Below are positions 16,993-26,887 of a stretch of 64,000 nucleotides of DNA, piece by piece. Both the position numbers and the translations under genes were made by a program. The DNA comes from Methanotorris igneus Kol 5 (GTDB lineage: Archaea > AGJL01 > Methanococci > Methanococcales > Methanococcaceae): assembly GCF_000214415.1 (NCBI RefSeq), contig NC_015562.1, forward strand, positions 248,001-312,000. The letters run 5' to 3'. How positions within the stretch are numbered: the stretch's first letter is position 1; the number at the start of each line of letters is the position of its first letter. Below the pieces are notes generated by a model. The model was not told the origin of the DNA. It searched no databases and worked only from the letters and a program-made list of their open reading frames with translations.

Positions 16993-17907
16993 TTAATCAT
17001 GAGCACAACCAACTAAATCCTTTAATTTTACATTTTTCTCTTTTAAGAACACCTCCATCTCCTCGCATATTTTTCTGAATATATCATATCCCCTATAATA
17101 AACACCTGTTCCTACTTGGACTGCACTTGCTCCTGCCATTATAAATTCTAATGCATCTTTTCCAGTGGTTATACCACCAACCCCAATTATTGGAACATCA
17201 ACGGTCTCATATAAATCATAGACAATCTTTACCGCTATTGGCTTTATCGCTTTTCCAGACATTCCACCAAATTTATTGCTTAATATTGGCTTCCTCGCTT
17301 CAATATCAATAACCATTCCTGGGCCTAATGTGTTTATTGCTGTTATCCCATCAGCCCCTGCCTCTACAACTGCCTTTGCTATTACTTTTATGTCTGTTAC
17401 GTTTGGTGTTAATTTTGCAAATACAGGAATTTTTACGGCATCTTTTACACTTTCAACGACTTTGTAGGATAAATCTGGATTCTGCCCAATAGTTGCTCCA
17501 TAACCGCCCCCTGCATGAGGGCAAGAGATGTTTAATTCAATCATATCAACGTATGGTTCAATTTTCTCTGCTACAATAGCAAATTCCCTCTCATCCTTTC
17601 CATAAATTGATCCTATAATCCTTACGTTCATTCTTTTTAAATCATTCCTAACTCTCTCAATTTCCTCAACATATTCATCAACTCCAGGGTTTGGCAAGCC
17701 CATGGCGTTTAAAAATCCTCCTTCTACCTCAACAATTGTTGGATTTTTGTGGCCTTCTTTTCTCTCCAAACCAACTGATTTTGTACATACTGCTCCAGCT
17801 CCATTTTTTGCTATCCTTTTTAAAGCACTTCCCGTTTCTCCCATAACTCCTGCCGCCAAAAATACAGGATTTTTAAACTCGATACCACAAATAACAGTTT
17901 TTAACAT
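16993..17907 (-). CDS. pyrD: Dihydroorotate dehydrogenase catalytic subunit
   Basis: A 304-residue FMN TIM-barrel enzyme of the class 1B type. Typical stretches are NPVFLAAGVMGETGSALKR, GGFLNAMGLPNPGVDEY, MIELNISCPHAGGGYGA with the catalytic Cys, VFAKLTPNVTDI, and the FMN-phosphate site IIGVGGITTGKDALEFIMAG. It oxidises dihydroorotate to orotate in pyrimidine synthesis; class 1B enzymes use a PyrK Fe-S/FAD partner, which is not in this window. GGTGAT precedes the ATG. A MITE-like element lies on each side of this gene. Confidence 0.92.
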   Translation of the reverse strand: MLKTVICGIEFKNPVFLAAGVMGETGSALKRIAKNGAGAVCTKSVGLERKEGHKNPTIVEVEGGFLNAMGLPNPGVDEYVEEIERVRNDLKRMNVRIIGSIYGKDEREFAIVAEKIEPYVDMIELNISCPHAGGGYGATIGQNPDLSYKVVESVKDAVKIPVFAKLTPNVTDIKVIAKAVVEAGADGITAINTLGPGMVIDIEARKPILSNKFGGMSGKAIKPIAVKIVYDLYETVDVPIIGVGGITTGKDALEFIMAGASAVQVGTGVYYRGYDIFRKICEEMEVFLKEKNVKLKDLVGCAHD

Positions 17908-17973
17908 AAAATCACCATCTGCGTTTTATGATCTTGGATATACTATGGGGTATGATGTCATATATATTTGGTT

Positions 17974-18122
17974 TATAGTTGTTTGTGGAACTTTTTGTAT
18001 TTATTTTAAATTTATTTCAATAAAATTTTTGAAATAAGGTTAAATCATCAAATTTCAATAAAGCATATTCTTTTTTTTAATTTTAATTAGGTCTTCAACC
18101 ATTTATAACGCAAACGACTATA
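17974..18122. mobile_element. MITE-like inverted-repeat element
   Basis: A 149-bp unit with ends TATAGTTGTTTGTG and CGCAAACGACTATA. It lies upstream of pyrD. The following 18123-18478 is AT-rich spacer in which I see no gene. Confidence 0.7.
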
Positions 18123-18478
18123 TGTGGTTTTCGAAAATTATTAAAATCTAACAAAATCAAAACTTAAAAAAAATAATTAATAAGGATACACACCTACAAA
18201 CATACAGTAATTTAAGGGAATGAATTTTAGTAATTTCTCATGAAAAAATAAATTTCACTTAAAATTTTAGAAGATGATGGTATTATTTTGTGAGCATTCT
18301 ATAATAAACTTCAACTCTTCCTAAAATTGTGATTATCGTTTAATAAGTTCGTTGCATTCTATATTGACGATAAAAACTATGATAATACCCCCAATTCATT
18401 TAATAAATTTTAAATAATACTGCAATGTTATTTAAAAATAAATGTTGTTAAACTGATAATGGGTGGAGGTAATAAAAA

Positions 18479-18901
18479 ATGGAGGATCTAAAAAACATAA
18501 AAGTCAAAGATGTTATGACAACTGATGTTATATATGCATCACCAGAAGATAACGTTATAGAAGCCTTCGAAATTCTCCTAAAAAATAAAATAAGTTGCCT
18601 TCCAGTGGTTGATAAAAATAAAAAAGTTGTTGGTATTATGACAACAACTGACATAGGATACAACTTAATTATTGATAAATATACACTTGAAACTACTGTT
18701 GGAGATGTTATGACAAAAGATGTAGTAACAATAACACCAGAAGAGTCTATTGTTGATGCAATAAAAAAGATGGATGTTTATGGGGACAGCAAAGAGATCA
18801 TAAACCAATTACCTGTTGTTGATAAAGAAGGAAGATTGGTAGGTATAATTTCTGATGGAGATATAATAAGGATTTTATCAAAAATATTGAAGGAAAAATA
18901 A
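18479..18901 (+). CDS. CBS-domain pair protein
   Basis: A 140-residue protein made of two CBS domains. The repeats are visible as [20 protein letters not shown]...[12 protein letters not shown] and [20 protein letters not shown]...[15 protein letters not shown] pairs bind adenosyl ligands (AMP, ATP, SAM, MTA) and usually regulate an enzyme or transporter. No partner domain is fused and the neighbours give no clue. GGGTGGAGGT is a strong ribosome binding site. After the stop, a stretch with an imperfect hairpin (AGAACT...AGTTCT, 18926-18958) may end the transcript. Confidence 0.85.
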   Translation: MEDLKNIKVKDVMTTDVIYASPEDNVIEAFEILLKNKISCLPVVDKNKKVVGIMTTTDIGYNLIIDKYTLETTVGDVMTKDVVTITPEESIVDAIKKMDVYGDSKEIINQLPVVDKEGRLVGIISDGDIIRILSKILKEK

Positions 18902-19077
18902 AAGAAAAAAATAAAAAAAAGATTAAGAACTATTCCATTGGTAGGATTCCCAGTTCTCTACACTCTTTTATATAACAATTTTTTATACTGTCTAAAAAAT
19001 ACATTAAGAGTATATAAATTTAAATATTTAAATCTTTGTGTTTATAAAAAATAAAAAATAGTTTATAAAAAATTAAG

Positions 19078-19860
19078 TTACATTTCCATAGCATTAAACT
19101 CTTTAATCCACTCAATGTCTCCCCTCAAAATACATCTTGCAACAGACACAAAATTAGCATATCTTAGCATATTTTTTGCATCTTCTATAGATTTTACTGA
19201 GTTGTTTCCAATAATAATCTTATCGGAGAAATTTTTGCTTATCTCTTTTAATACCTCCAAATCTGCATAATCTTTTCCTGGATTGAAACAATCAATGTGA
19301 ATCCCATCAAAATAGTCCCTTGTATAGTTTAAGGTTTCTATCAGCTCCTCCAATCCGACAAAATTGGCCCTCACCTTCAAAAATATTGGAACGTTCAAAT
19401 CTGCCATTCCAATGAGATAACTCCTTAACAACTCCTTATTTTTTAAAAGTTCCTGCCCTATACCTAAATTAGTTATTTCCTTTTGCCTGCAATGGCAATT
19501 TAACTCAATGATATCGGCATGTTTTGATATTATTTTTAGCCTTTCTAAACTTTCTTCCAAATTTTTAAATCTAACATTTACGGAAACTAAAGCATTACTT
19601 TCCCTTGCTTTTTTTATCTCATCCCTAATAATATCCCCAAAATCGTCCAAATTATAAATGAATTCTTCCCTACCTCTTTTAACAATCTCTCTGCTTGCAT
19701 TTAATGAATCCTTATCTAAGCTATATGCTCCAATAGTTACAATTCCAAATAATCCTTTGAATCTTTTACAAAAATCTCCATTTGTTATCCCTGCCATTGG
19801 AGCGAGGACTATTTTTTTATTCAAATTTTTAATTTTTTTAATCTTCTCATCCTTCCCCAT
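19078..19860 (-). CDS. tRNA-dihydrouridine synthase-like TIM-barrel protein
   Basis: A 260-residue FMN-type TIM barrel related to dihydrouridine synthases (the archaeal NifR3-related group, MJ0144 type). KIVLAPMAGITNGDFCKRF is the family opening; DIIELNCHCRQKEITNLGIG replaces the usual N-PCP catalytic loop, and FLKVRANFVG and IIGNNSVKSIEDA correspond to FMN-binding strands. Because the catalytic loop is altered, true Dus activity is uncertain. The ATG at 19860 follows TGGTGGAATTC; an upstream ATG at 19890 lacks a ribosome binding site. As in M. jannaschii, it neighbours GTP cyclohydrolase III. Confidence 0.75.
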   Translation of the reverse strand: MGKDEKIKKIKNLNKKIVLAPMAGITNGDFCKRFKGLFGIVTIGAYSLDKDSLNASREIVKRGREEFIYNLDDFGDIIRDEIKKARESNALVSVNVRFKNLEESLERLKIISKHADIIELNCHCRQKEITNLGIGQELLKNKELLRSYLIGMADLNVPIFLKVRANFVGLEELIETLNYTRDYFDGIHIDCFNPGKDYADLEVLKEISKNFSDKIIIGNNSVKSIEDAKNMLRYANFVSVARCILRGDIEWIKEFNAMEM

Positions 19861-19986
19861 GAATTCCACCAAAATTGTTGGCTTTGACACTATTTAGCAC
19901 AACAAAAAATGAGGCTAAAGTTCCAAATAAGTAAAAATCCCTTATCTAACTTTAACAAATCTTTAGCCACATAAAGATGTTTTCAA

Positions 19987-20799
19987 TTAAATCAATCTAT
20001 TATAATTTGTCGTTTTGGTGGTAATTGAAGATAATACCTCACACCCCTCCTGCTTTAAAGTGCAAACTTGCCTCCCTGTTTTTCCTGCCCTTATGAGCTC
20101 TAATCCAATATCCGCCAAATTAGATGCATCTTCAGCTGTTTTTCCGATACCGATTCCTGCTTTTAATTCAACTCCACATTTTTCTTTTATTTTTTCAAAA
20201 ACATTTAAAAAATCATCTTCACTCATCCCATTGCATGGGCACATGAAGTTGTCCCCACCAATAAAGAATAACATCGCATCATATTTTTTCAACTCTTCCA
20301 TCAACATCAACTTGGCTTTATTAACATTAATATAGGTATCATAGGCAGATTCTAAATCTGTCAATCTTTCGGTGATGTTGTTTATATCAATATGTGCTAA
20401 CTGAACATAACCGTCCATAACCAATTCATTTGCAACATCTAAAACCTCTCTCCTACTTTCATCCTGAGCACTGCCGTGTTCTTGAAGTTTTTTTGTTGCT
20501 AATTTTTGGGCTTTGTAAGGAGTTTCTGCTGATGCTATTACCATGCTTATTGTTATTGGATACCTGTTTTTTATGCTATCTTGGATTTTTTGGTGAGTTA
20601 GTAAATCAATTCCATTTGTTATTGCTATTAGGTTGTCGAATCTTGTGTAAAATACGAGCCCTTTATGCATTCCAAACATAAGGTTTAAATCAGCATACAA
20701 CCTTGCTTGTAGTGCCTGTAAATCACTCTCTCTCCTTGGGTGTGGTGTGACTGTCCATGGTCCATAGTTGTCTATTTGGATAACTGTTATTTGAATCAT
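19987..20799 (-). CDS. gch3: GTP cyclohydrolase III (IIa)
   Basis: A 270-residue archaeal enzyme that opens the imidazole ring of GTP to a formylamino-pyrimidine, the first step toward riboflavin and the deazaflavin F420. The start [20 protein letters not shown] is highly characteristic. The fold is related to nucleotidyl cyclases; [12 protein letters not shown] in the second half and [14 protein letters not shown] in the first are the two metal-binding palm motifs. Length matches the family (about 268). Confidence 0.93.
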   Translation of the reverse strand: MIQITVIQIDNYGPWTVTPHPRRESDLQALQARLYADLNLMFGMHKGLVFYTRFDNLIAITNGIDLLTHQKIQDSIKNRYPITISMVIASAETPYKAQKLATKKLQEHGSAQDESRREVLDVANELVMDGYVQLAHIDINNITERLTDLESAYDTYINVNKAKLMLMEELKKYDAMLFFIGGDNFMCPCNGMSEDDFLNVFEKIKEKCGVELKAGIGIGKTAEDASNLADIGLELIRAGKTGRQVCTLKQEGCEVLSSITTKTTNYNRLI

Positions 20800-21030
20800 T
20801 TTCCCATCTCGCTAAATTTTCTGCTTTTTATGTCCCACAAGATACGTCATTTAAATTTTTATTTATTTTTCATTTTTTTAAATTTTTTATAGAACAGATA
20901 TTTATTGGTATCTATTGCGCTTGTGTTTATTTATATATTAGTTTATTTGCTTTTATTAATATATTAGTCCAAAATAAAAATAAATAAAAATAAAAATTAA
21001 AAATAAAAATAAATATAAAAATGAACGATT

Positions 21031-21915
21031 TTATTCTAATCCAAGTTTTTTCAATAATGGGTCTACTGGAACAAAGTGGACATTCAATGCAACATCTTTT
21101 GGTTCCATTCCAAATGCTAAACCTAACAATTGGCTCAAGTGCAAGACAGGGAATCCAAACTCAACTCCAAACTTCTCTTTTATCTCAATTTGCCCTCTAT
21201 CAAATTGCAAGTGGCAGAATGGACAGACGTTAACTACACAATCAGCCCCTGCTTTTACCATATTTTCAAGTTTTTCTTTTGTCATATCTAATGCAAGTGT
21301 TAATTCTCTTGCCCTAACTCCTCCTCCAGCTCCGCAGCACATCATTTTGTCTCTGTAATCAACGGATTTTGCCCCAGTTGCCTCAACGATCTCATCCAAC
21401 ATTGTTGGTCTCTCTGCTGAACCTAATCCCTTGACATCTGTTGGTTTTAAGAAGTGGCATCCGTAGTGGACTCCAACATTTATGTTCAATGGTCTTACAA
21501 CGTTCTCAGCAATCTTATCTACACCAATATCCTTGTAAATTACTTCTGCAAAGTGCCTTACGTGAACAGTTCCTTTGTATTGTTTTCCAATTTTGTCTAA
21601 TTTTTCATTTACAAAGTCTAATGCCTCTTTGTTTTCATGCAATAAGTGTGCTGCCTCAAATAATGAACCATAACATCCGTTACAAACAGTTATTATGTCA
21701 ACCCCAAGTTCTTCAGCAATGCAGAGGTTTCTTGCTGCTAATGTGAGCCATGTTTTTTGGTCGAATGAACCAAATACTCCTGGTGCAGGACAGCATGAAG
21801 CTCCTGGCATGTAAATGAGTTCAACTCCAAGTTTTTCCATTACGGTTCTTGTTGCTGCTTCAACTCCCGCATATCTGTTTGGCATGATACATCCTAAGAA
21901 AAATGCATATTTCAT
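21031..21915 (-). CDS. hdrB: CoB-CoM heterodisulfide reductase subunit B
   Basis: A 294-residue protein with two CCG domains that bind the noncubane [4Fe-4S] clusters where the CoM-S-S-CoB disulfide is cleaved. The motifs are [69 protein letters not shown] and [13 protein letters not shown]. HdrB works with HdrC and the flavoprotein HdrA in the last step of methanogenesis, linked to the MvhADG hydrogenase; HdrA is not in this window. It is the second gene of an hdrC-hdrB pair. A GGTGAT directly precedes ATGATG; I take the second ATG. Confidence 0.95.
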   Translation of the reverse strand: MKYAFFLGCIMPNRYAGVEAATRTVMEKLGVELIYMPGASCCPAPGVFGSFDQKTWLTLAARNLCIAEELGVDIITVCNGCYGSLFEAAHLLHENKEALDFVNEKLDKIGKQYKGTVHVRHFAEVIYKDIGVDKIAENVVRPLNINVGVHYGCHFLKPTDVKGLGSAERPTMLDEIVEATGAKSVDYRDKMMCCGAGGGVRARELTLALDMTKEKLENMVKAGADCVVNVCPFCHLQFDRGQIEIKEKFGVEFGFPVLHLSQLLGLAFGMEPKDVALNVHFVPVDPLLKKLGLE

Positions 21916-22011
21916 CATATCACCATTATGCCATTTTGTTTGTTTGCTTTTTGTTCATTTTAATTAATTTTCCAAATTATTTTGAATTATAAGCTTTTAA
22001 TTAGATTTATT

Positions 22012-22566
22012 TTATTCTAAGTCCATTTTTTCCCAGTTGAATCCAATTAACTTATCGAACTCTAATTCTTTAACAAGTGTTCTAATTTCTTCTAAATCTT
22101 TATCACTAAATTGTGCAATTGGTGCTTTTTCTGCTAATCCAATTGACTTTCTCAATTCTGCTGTGTCTTTGTTTGCAGGAACTGCATGACCGAACCTTAA
22201 AACAAGTGATGCTGTCTTTTTATGTGCAGGGGCCATGTGTCCTTTCTTAGCAGCAAGATTTCTTACTGTTTTAATAATTTCTGTAACTTTAACATCTCTT
22301 GGGCATCTCTCATAGCATGTATAGCAGGTTGTGCATCTCCAGATATCATCGCTTTCTAAAACGCTATCCAATCCAAGTAAAACTTGTCTGAGAACTTTTC
22401 TTGTTCTGTACGCTGTTCTTCTACCGCTTGGGCAGCTTCCTGTACAAGTTCCACATTGGTAGCATGCTTTGATGGATTTAACGATTTCTTCCCCAGGAAC
22501 AAGTTTTCCAGTTTCTATAACCTCATTTACAAAGTTTTTATTTACATCTTCCATTTTTATTACCAT
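22012..22566 (-). CDS. hdrC: CoB-CoM heterodisulfide reductase subunit C
   Basis: A 184-residue ferredoxin-like protein with two [4Fe-4S] sites: CYQCGTCTGSCPSGR and CTTCYTCYERCPRDVKV. It passes electrons from HdrA to the active site in HdrB. The C-terminal half (about residues 110-184) is a helical region typical of HdrC. The ATG at 22566 follows AAGGTGATAGTG; longer frames start with GTG inside the ribosome binding site. The upstream region to 22784 is AT-rich and probably carries the promoter. Confidence 0.94.
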   Translation of the reverse strand: MVIKMEDVNKNFVNEVIETGKLVPGEEIVKSIKACYQCGTCTGSCPSGRRTAYRTRKVLRQVLLGLDSVLESDDIWRCTTCYTCYERCPRDVKVTEIIKTVRNLAAKKGHMAPAHKKTASLVLRFGHAVPANKDTAELRKSIGLAEKAPIAQFSDKDLEEIRTLVKELEFDKLIGFNWEKMDLE

Positions 22567-22784
22567 CACTATCACCTTTATTGCAGTATAATCAAAAATT
22601 ACAGTATAATCATAAATGACTTAATGGCTTATATTTAATATATCAATTATTATTGAATGTCATCTATTATACATGTGTATAATACTAAATTAAATACTAA
22701 ATTTTAAATATTTCAATATTTATATTTTAAATAATTCAAAAATATTTTAAAATATCATTAAATATCATTAAAAAATGGGAGGTT

Positions 22785-22826
22785 ATGAGAATAACAATAT
22801 GTTCCCGGGTTTACACGAAACTTTAA
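22785..22826 (+). pseudogene. Duplicated 5' end of the radical SAM gene
   Basis: After GGGAGGTT a frame reads MRITICSRVYTKL and stops. The true gene at 22883 begins MRITIYSPEVYTYG with closely similar DNA. Between them lies a hairpin (22816-22834, GAAACTTTAAAAAAGTTTC). This looks like the old gene start, separated from a duplicated start by a small insertion. Confidence 0.6.
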
Positions 22827-22834
22827 AAAAGTTT
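22816..22834. repeat. Short hairpin insertion
   Basis: GAAACTT-TAAAA-AAGTTTC forms a short stem. It has the same form as the hairpin at 58168-58188 (GCAACCTTTAAAAAAGGTTGC), and both sit next to a duplicated gene end. Confidence 0.55.
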
Positions 22835-22882
22835 CATCAAAAATATTATGAAAAATTAAAATTACCTCATTGGTGAAAATAG

Positions 22883-24190
22883 ATGAGGATAACAATATAC
22901 TCTCCGGAGGTATATACATACGGTTCAATGGTTGTTGGAGGGATTTTAAGCAAAAAACACAATGTCCATTTAATAAGAAAACCAAACAATGCATTATTCT
23001 TAAAATCAGATGTTGTCATTTTGAGTTTATACTCAACCTTACAGATAATTGATGAGAATATAAAAAATATCGTCAACTTCATAAGAAGTAGCAAAAGAAA
23101 AACGAAGGTTTATGTTGCTGGATGCGTTTCTTCTTATCCAGAGATAATTTTGAATGAACTCAATGTTGATGGTGTTATTGTTGGTGAAGGGGAATTAACA
23201 ACTCCAAATATTGTTGAGGGAGACACGGAGGGATTAGCATACTGGGATGGGAATGAGATAGTAGTAAACTATCCAAAAGAAAAGCCCGACTTAAATCATC
23301 CAATGCCTTTAATTCCAAAGGATATCGCAAACCAAAATATTAGGGGAGCAAATGTTTATATTGAGACACATAGGGGATGTTTAGGAAATTGCACATTTTG
23401 CCAAGTTCCTAAGTTTTTTGGAAAGGAAATTAGGAGTAGAGACGTTGATTTGGTTGTTGAGGAAGTTAAGGAGTTTAAAAAGAGAGGAGTTAAGAGGATT
23501 GCAATAAGTGGGGGAACAGGAAGCTTATACAACTTCAAAAAATCAGTAAACAGAGATAAGTTTTATGAGTTATTGGAAAAAATTTCCTCAATTGTTGGGA
23601 AAAACAACCTGTCAGTTCCGGATATGAGGGTAGATTACGTTGATGAGGACATATTAGGGGCAATAAAAAACTACACCATTGGATGGGTGTTTTATGGGAT
23701 TGAGAGTGGGAGCGATAAGATATTAAGGGATATGAAAAAAGGTGTAAGCACAAAAAAGATTATGGATGCAATAAAATTGGCAAAGGATTGTGATGTTAAA
23801 GTTGGTGGAAGTTTTATTGTTGGCTATCCAACAGAGACAGAAATGGATTATTTATTAACAAAGGACTTTATTGTTGATGCTGAATTAGATGACATCTTTG
23901 TCTCAATTGCAGAGCCAATACCAACAACTGAGCTATGTAAGTTAGTTCTAAATACCCCAAAAGAGGAGAATCCAACATTTATGAGGCATGAGGGGGAATA
24001 TAGACATTTAAATCTAACAGAAAGTGAGGCAAGGTGTTTTGATTTGCTAATTCATGCTGAGATGTGGAAGAGTAGCCCAAGAATAATGACTAAACAACTC
24101 TATGCAATTTATTTAAATGAGGCAAAAACGCAGGGGAAAGATATAAGAAAGATAACTGAACTAATATTTAAGTATAAAAATTACCTATAA
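22883..24190 (+). CDS. B12-binding/radical SAM protein, MJ_0865-like
   Basis: A 435-residue protein with a B12-binding-like N-terminal domain (VYVAGCVSSYPEII, VDGVIVGEGEL) and a radical SAM core whose cluster motif CxxxCxxC is in THRGCLGNCTFCQVPKFF. SAM-binding elements IAISGGTGSLYN and VGGSFIVGYPTETEMDY follow. I recall a family named after MJ_0865, next to hdrB1/hdrC1 in M. jannaschii, and this neighbour matches. The reaction is unknown; a methyl or sulfur transfer tied to methanogenesis is possible because of the hdr context. GGTGAAAATAG precedes the ATG. Confidence 0.78.
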   Translation: MRITIYSPEVYTYGSMVVGGILSKKHNVHLIRKPNNALFLKSDVVILSLYSTLQIIDENIKNIVNFIRSSKRKTKVYVAGCVSSYPEIILNELNVDGVIVGEGELTTPNIVEGDTEGLAYWDGNEIVVNYPKEKPDLNHPMPLIPKDIANQNIRGANVYIETHRGCLGNCTFCQVPKFFGKEIRSRDVDLVVEEVKEFKKRGVKRIAISGGTGSLYNFKKSVNRDKFYELLEKISSIVGKNNLSVPDMRVDYVDEDILGAIKNYTIGWVFYGIESGSDKILRDMKKGVSTKKIMDAIKLAKDCDVKVGGSFIVGYPTETEMDYLLTKDFIVDAELDDIFVSIAEPIPTTELCKLVLNTPKEENPTFMRHEGEYRHLNLTESEARCFDLLIHAEMWKSSPRIMTKQLYAIYLNEAKTQGKDIRKITELIFKYKNYL

Positions 24191-24205
24191 GCTCATTGGT
24201 GTTAT

Positions 24206-24297
24206 TATAGTTGTTTGCCAAAAATCAATTGTAAAATTCCAAATAAATGTTAATTAACCCATATAATTTAATGAAGAAGTAAAGGCAAACAACTATA
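24206..24297. mobile_element. MITE-like inverted-repeat element
   Basis: A 92-bp unit with perfect 14-bp ends, TATAGTTGTTTGCC and GGCAAACAACTATA. The interior (AAATCAATTGTAAAATTCC...) is clearly similar to the interior of the element at 58038-58158, so the two are copies of one family. The rest of the gap to 24520 is AT-rich. Confidence 0.88.
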
Positions 24298-24520
24298 AAC
24301 TAACCTAAAATTTCATAAACAGCAAATTTCGCTCGTCAATTGTCTTTATTCCATATGATAAAATAGAATCAATAAGTTTAAACGTCTCTAACATTCATCA
24401 ATTTAAGTTTTAGGCTTAATTTATTAGATCAATCCTAATCTAATACAAAACACAAAAAGTATATATAACAGTTATGAAAAAATTACCGAATCATATTAAC
24501 TAAATTTAGAGAGGTGTAGT

Positions 24521-24958
24521 ATGGAGGCGTTGGTTTTAGTAGGGCATGGTAGTAGGTTGCCATACAGTAAAGAGGTCGTTGAGAAAATCGCTGAAAAGAT
24601 AAGGGCAAAAAACATCTATCCTATTGTTGAAGTTGGTATGATGGAATTCAATGAGCCAACAATTCCACAGGCAGTTAAGAAGGCGATTGAACAAGGGGCT
24701 AAAAAAATTATCGTTGTCCCTGTTTTCTTAGCCCATGGAAACCATACAAAAAGAGATATTCCAAGGATATTGGGGTTAATTGAGGATGATGGAGAACATC
24801 ATCATAACCACAAACATGAGCATCATCACCATCACCACCATCATCATGAACATGAAAAGTTAGAGATTCCAGATGATGTAGAAATAATATATAGAGAACC
24901 ATTAGGAGCAGACGATAGAATTGTTGATATTGTTTTAGATAGGGCTGCAGGCAGATAA
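24521..24958 (+). CDS. cfbA: Sirohydrochlorin nickel/cobalt chelatase (small CbiX type)
   Basis: A 145-residue short-form CbiX. VLVGHGSRLPYSKEVV holds the first catalytic His and VVPVFLAHGNHTKRDIP the second. CfbA inserts Ni into sirohydrochlorin in coenzyme F430 synthesis and can insert Co for cobamides. A strikingly His-rich insert lies at about residues 87-111 (EHHHNHKHEH...), which could hold or buffer the metal; such inserts occur in CfbA proteins. GAGAGGTGTAGT precedes the ATG. Pantoate kinase lies downstream, as in M. jannaschii. Confidence 0.92.
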   Translation: MEALVLVGHGSRLPYSKEVVEKIAEKIRAKNIYPIVEVGMMEFNEPTIPQAVKKAIEQGAKKIIVVPVFLAHGNHTKRDIPRILGLIEDDGEHHHNHKHEHHHHHHHHHEHEKLEIPDDVEIIYREPLGADDRIVDIVLDRAAGR

Positions 24959-25113
24959 TTATTTTTATTTTTTGTAAATCTCAATTTTAAATTAATTTAT
25001 ATGGCTATTTTGTATTATTTTTGCAAAATTTAAATAAGGTATAATTGTATGTTTTTTAATTAGGGCACACATAAACGACTATGCTATCCACAAAATGTTT
25101 TTGGGGTATAATT

Positions 25114-25950
25114 ATGTTCGTTCCAGCACATATCACGGGTTTTTTTAAAATATTTAAAGATAGAGATTTTTTAAAAACGGGTTCTACTGGAGCAGGGATT
25201 ACACTAGACAAAGGAGTTCACACGACAATTAAGCCAGGAAATGGAGATATATATTTTAATAATAAAAAAATTGACTTGAGTCCTACAAGAGAAGTCATGG
25301 ACTACTTTAATTTTGGAGGTTCTTATGATGTCATGCACTTTTCAGATTTTCCCCTAGGTAGTGGTTTGGGAACATCTGGAGGTTGTGCTTTAGGAACAGC
25401 ACATGAGGTATTTAAAATAATAGACACATACAAAATATATGATGATAATAATTATAATAATGAAGCTGTAAAAATAGCTCACATCGCTGAAGTTAAATGT
25501 GGCACTGGATTGGGGGATGTAATCGCTCAACATACAAAAGGATTTGTAATAAGAAAAAAGCCAGGATTTCCGATAAATGTTGAAAAAGTTAAAATTAATA
25601 ACATCGATGATTATTATGTTGTTGTTGAGATTTTAGGGAAAAAGGAGACAAAAAATATCATAAATAATCCTCAATGGATAGAAAAAATAAATAAAACTTC
25701 TGATGAGTTGCTAATAAAACTTCTAAAAAACCCAACCTTAAAGAATTTTATGGATTTGTCTTTGTATTTTGCAAAAACCACTGGACTTATATCCGATAAT
25801 ATATTGGAAATATGTAAGGACTTAAAATTTACAATAGGAGCTTCTCAGGCAATGTTGGGTAATACGGTATTCTGCATTTGTAAAAAAGAGGATTTAGATG
25901 ACGTTTTATCAATTCTAAAAAACCCAATTGTATGCAAAATATATGAATAG
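25114..25950 (+). CDS. Pantoate kinase
   Basis: A 278-residue GHMP-family kinase. The opening FVPAHITGFFKI and TGSTGAGITLDKGVHTTI match archaeal pantoate kinase (MJ0969 type), and the ATP-binding GHMP motif is FPLGSGLGTSGGCALGTA. It phosphorylates pantoate; archaea then use phosphopantothenate synthetase for coenzyme A synthesis. The ATG at 25114 follows TTGGGGTATAATT. It is 11 bp from the htpX start, so the two may be cotranscribed. Confidence 0.88.
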   Translation: MFVPAHITGFFKIFKDRDFLKTGSTGAGITLDKGVHTTIKPGNGDIYFNNKKIDLSPTREVMDYFNFGGSYDVMHFSDFPLGSGLGTSGGCALGTAHEVFKIIDTYKIYDDNNYNNEAVKIAHIAEVKCGTGLGDVIAQHTKGFVIRKKPGFPINVEKVKINNIDDYYVVVEILGKKETKNIINNPQWIEKINKTSDELLIKLLKNPTLKNFMDLSLYFAKTTGLISDNILEICKDLKFTIGASQAMLGNTVFCICKKEDLDDVLSILKNPIVCKIYE

Positions 25951-25961
25951 GGGTGGAGAAT

Positions 25962-26840
25962 ATGTTCTTAGAAAATGTAAAAACCATAATTTTACTTGCA
26001 GTATTAACTGGGATGTTGTATGGAATCTGCTATTTATTACATATTCCTCCAGTATTTGCTATAATCATTGCACTGGTTCCTAACTTGATTGCATACTTCT
26101 TTTGTGATAAGTTTGTATTGTGGAGCTATAATGCAAGGATTGTCGATGAGCATGAGATGCCACAATTGCATAGGATGGTTGAAAAAATTGCAATAAAGGC
26201 AGGGATTCCAAAACCAAGAGTTGCCATAATAGAGACACCAACACCAAACGCATTTGCAACCGGAAGAAGTCCAAAAAATGCAGTTGTTGCAGTCACTACT
26301 GGAATATTGAACCTCTTAACCCCCGAAGAGTTGGAGGGAGTTATAGCTCATGAAATTGGGCATATTGTACATAGAGATATTTTGATAAGTTCTATTGTCG
26401 CCACCATTGCAGGAGCAATTATGTATATTGCAGATTGGCTTCAATGGAGTCTTTTATTTGGATTTGGAAGGGATGAAGAGGAAGAAAGTCCACTTTCATT
26501 AATAGCAACATTGGCATTCATGATACTCGCTCCAATAGCAGCAACTCTTATACAGTTGGCTATATCAAGACAGAGGGAATTTTACGCTGATGAAGAAGGA
26601 GGAAGATTATCCAATCCAATATACTTAGCAAATGCCTTAGCAAAATTAGAGAAAGGCGTTGCAGTATATCCAATGGAGAAGGGAAGTCCATCAACTGCGC
26701 ATATGTTTATTGTAAATCCATTTAAAGGGGAAGCAATAGCAAAATTATTCTCAACCCACCCACCAACAGAGGAGAGAATTAAAAGGCTCTTGGAATTAGC
26801 AAGAAAGATGGGGATATATACACCAACTATTGGATACTAA
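25962..26840 (+). CDS. htpX: HtpX-type zinc metalloprotease
   Basis: A 292-residue membrane M48 protease. Two N-terminal hydrophobic helices (IILLAVLTGMLYGICYLL, VFAIIIALVPNLIAYFF) precede the catalytic motif VIAHEIGHIVHRDI (HExxH). Two more helices follow (SSIVATIAGAIMYIADW, LIATLAFMILAPIAATL), and the third zinc ligand lies in SRQREFYADEEGGR. It degrades damaged membrane proteins. GGGTGG lies before the ATG at 25962. Confidence 0.93.
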   Translation: MFLENVKTIILLAVLTGMLYGICYLLHIPPVFAIIIALVPNLIAYFFCDKFVLWSYNARIVDEHEMPQLHRMVEKIAIKAGIPKPRVAIIETPTPNAFATGRSPKNAVVAVTTGILNLLTPEELEGVIAHEIGHIVHRDILISSIVATIAGAIMYIADWLQWSLLFGFGRDEEEESPLSLIATLAFMILAPIAATLIQLAISRQREFYADEEGGRLSNPIYLANALAKLEKGVAVYPMEKGSPSTAHMFIVNPFKGEAIAKLFSTHPPTEERIKRLLELARKMGIYTPTIGY

Positions 26841-26887
26841 ATAGAAATATTTTTTATTAAAAATAACTTTTTATTTGAGGGAAAATC

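Noticed and set aside
22883-24190. Assignment of the radical SAM protein as Mmp10, the McrA-arginine methylase
   Set aside because: The N-terminal B12-binding-like domain and hdr neighbours fit the MJ_0865-type family better; I could not confirm Mmp10-specific motifs.
25060-25080. GCACACATAAACGACTAT as another right end of the inverted-repeat family
   Set aside because: It is a poor match and I found no left end at a reasonable distance.
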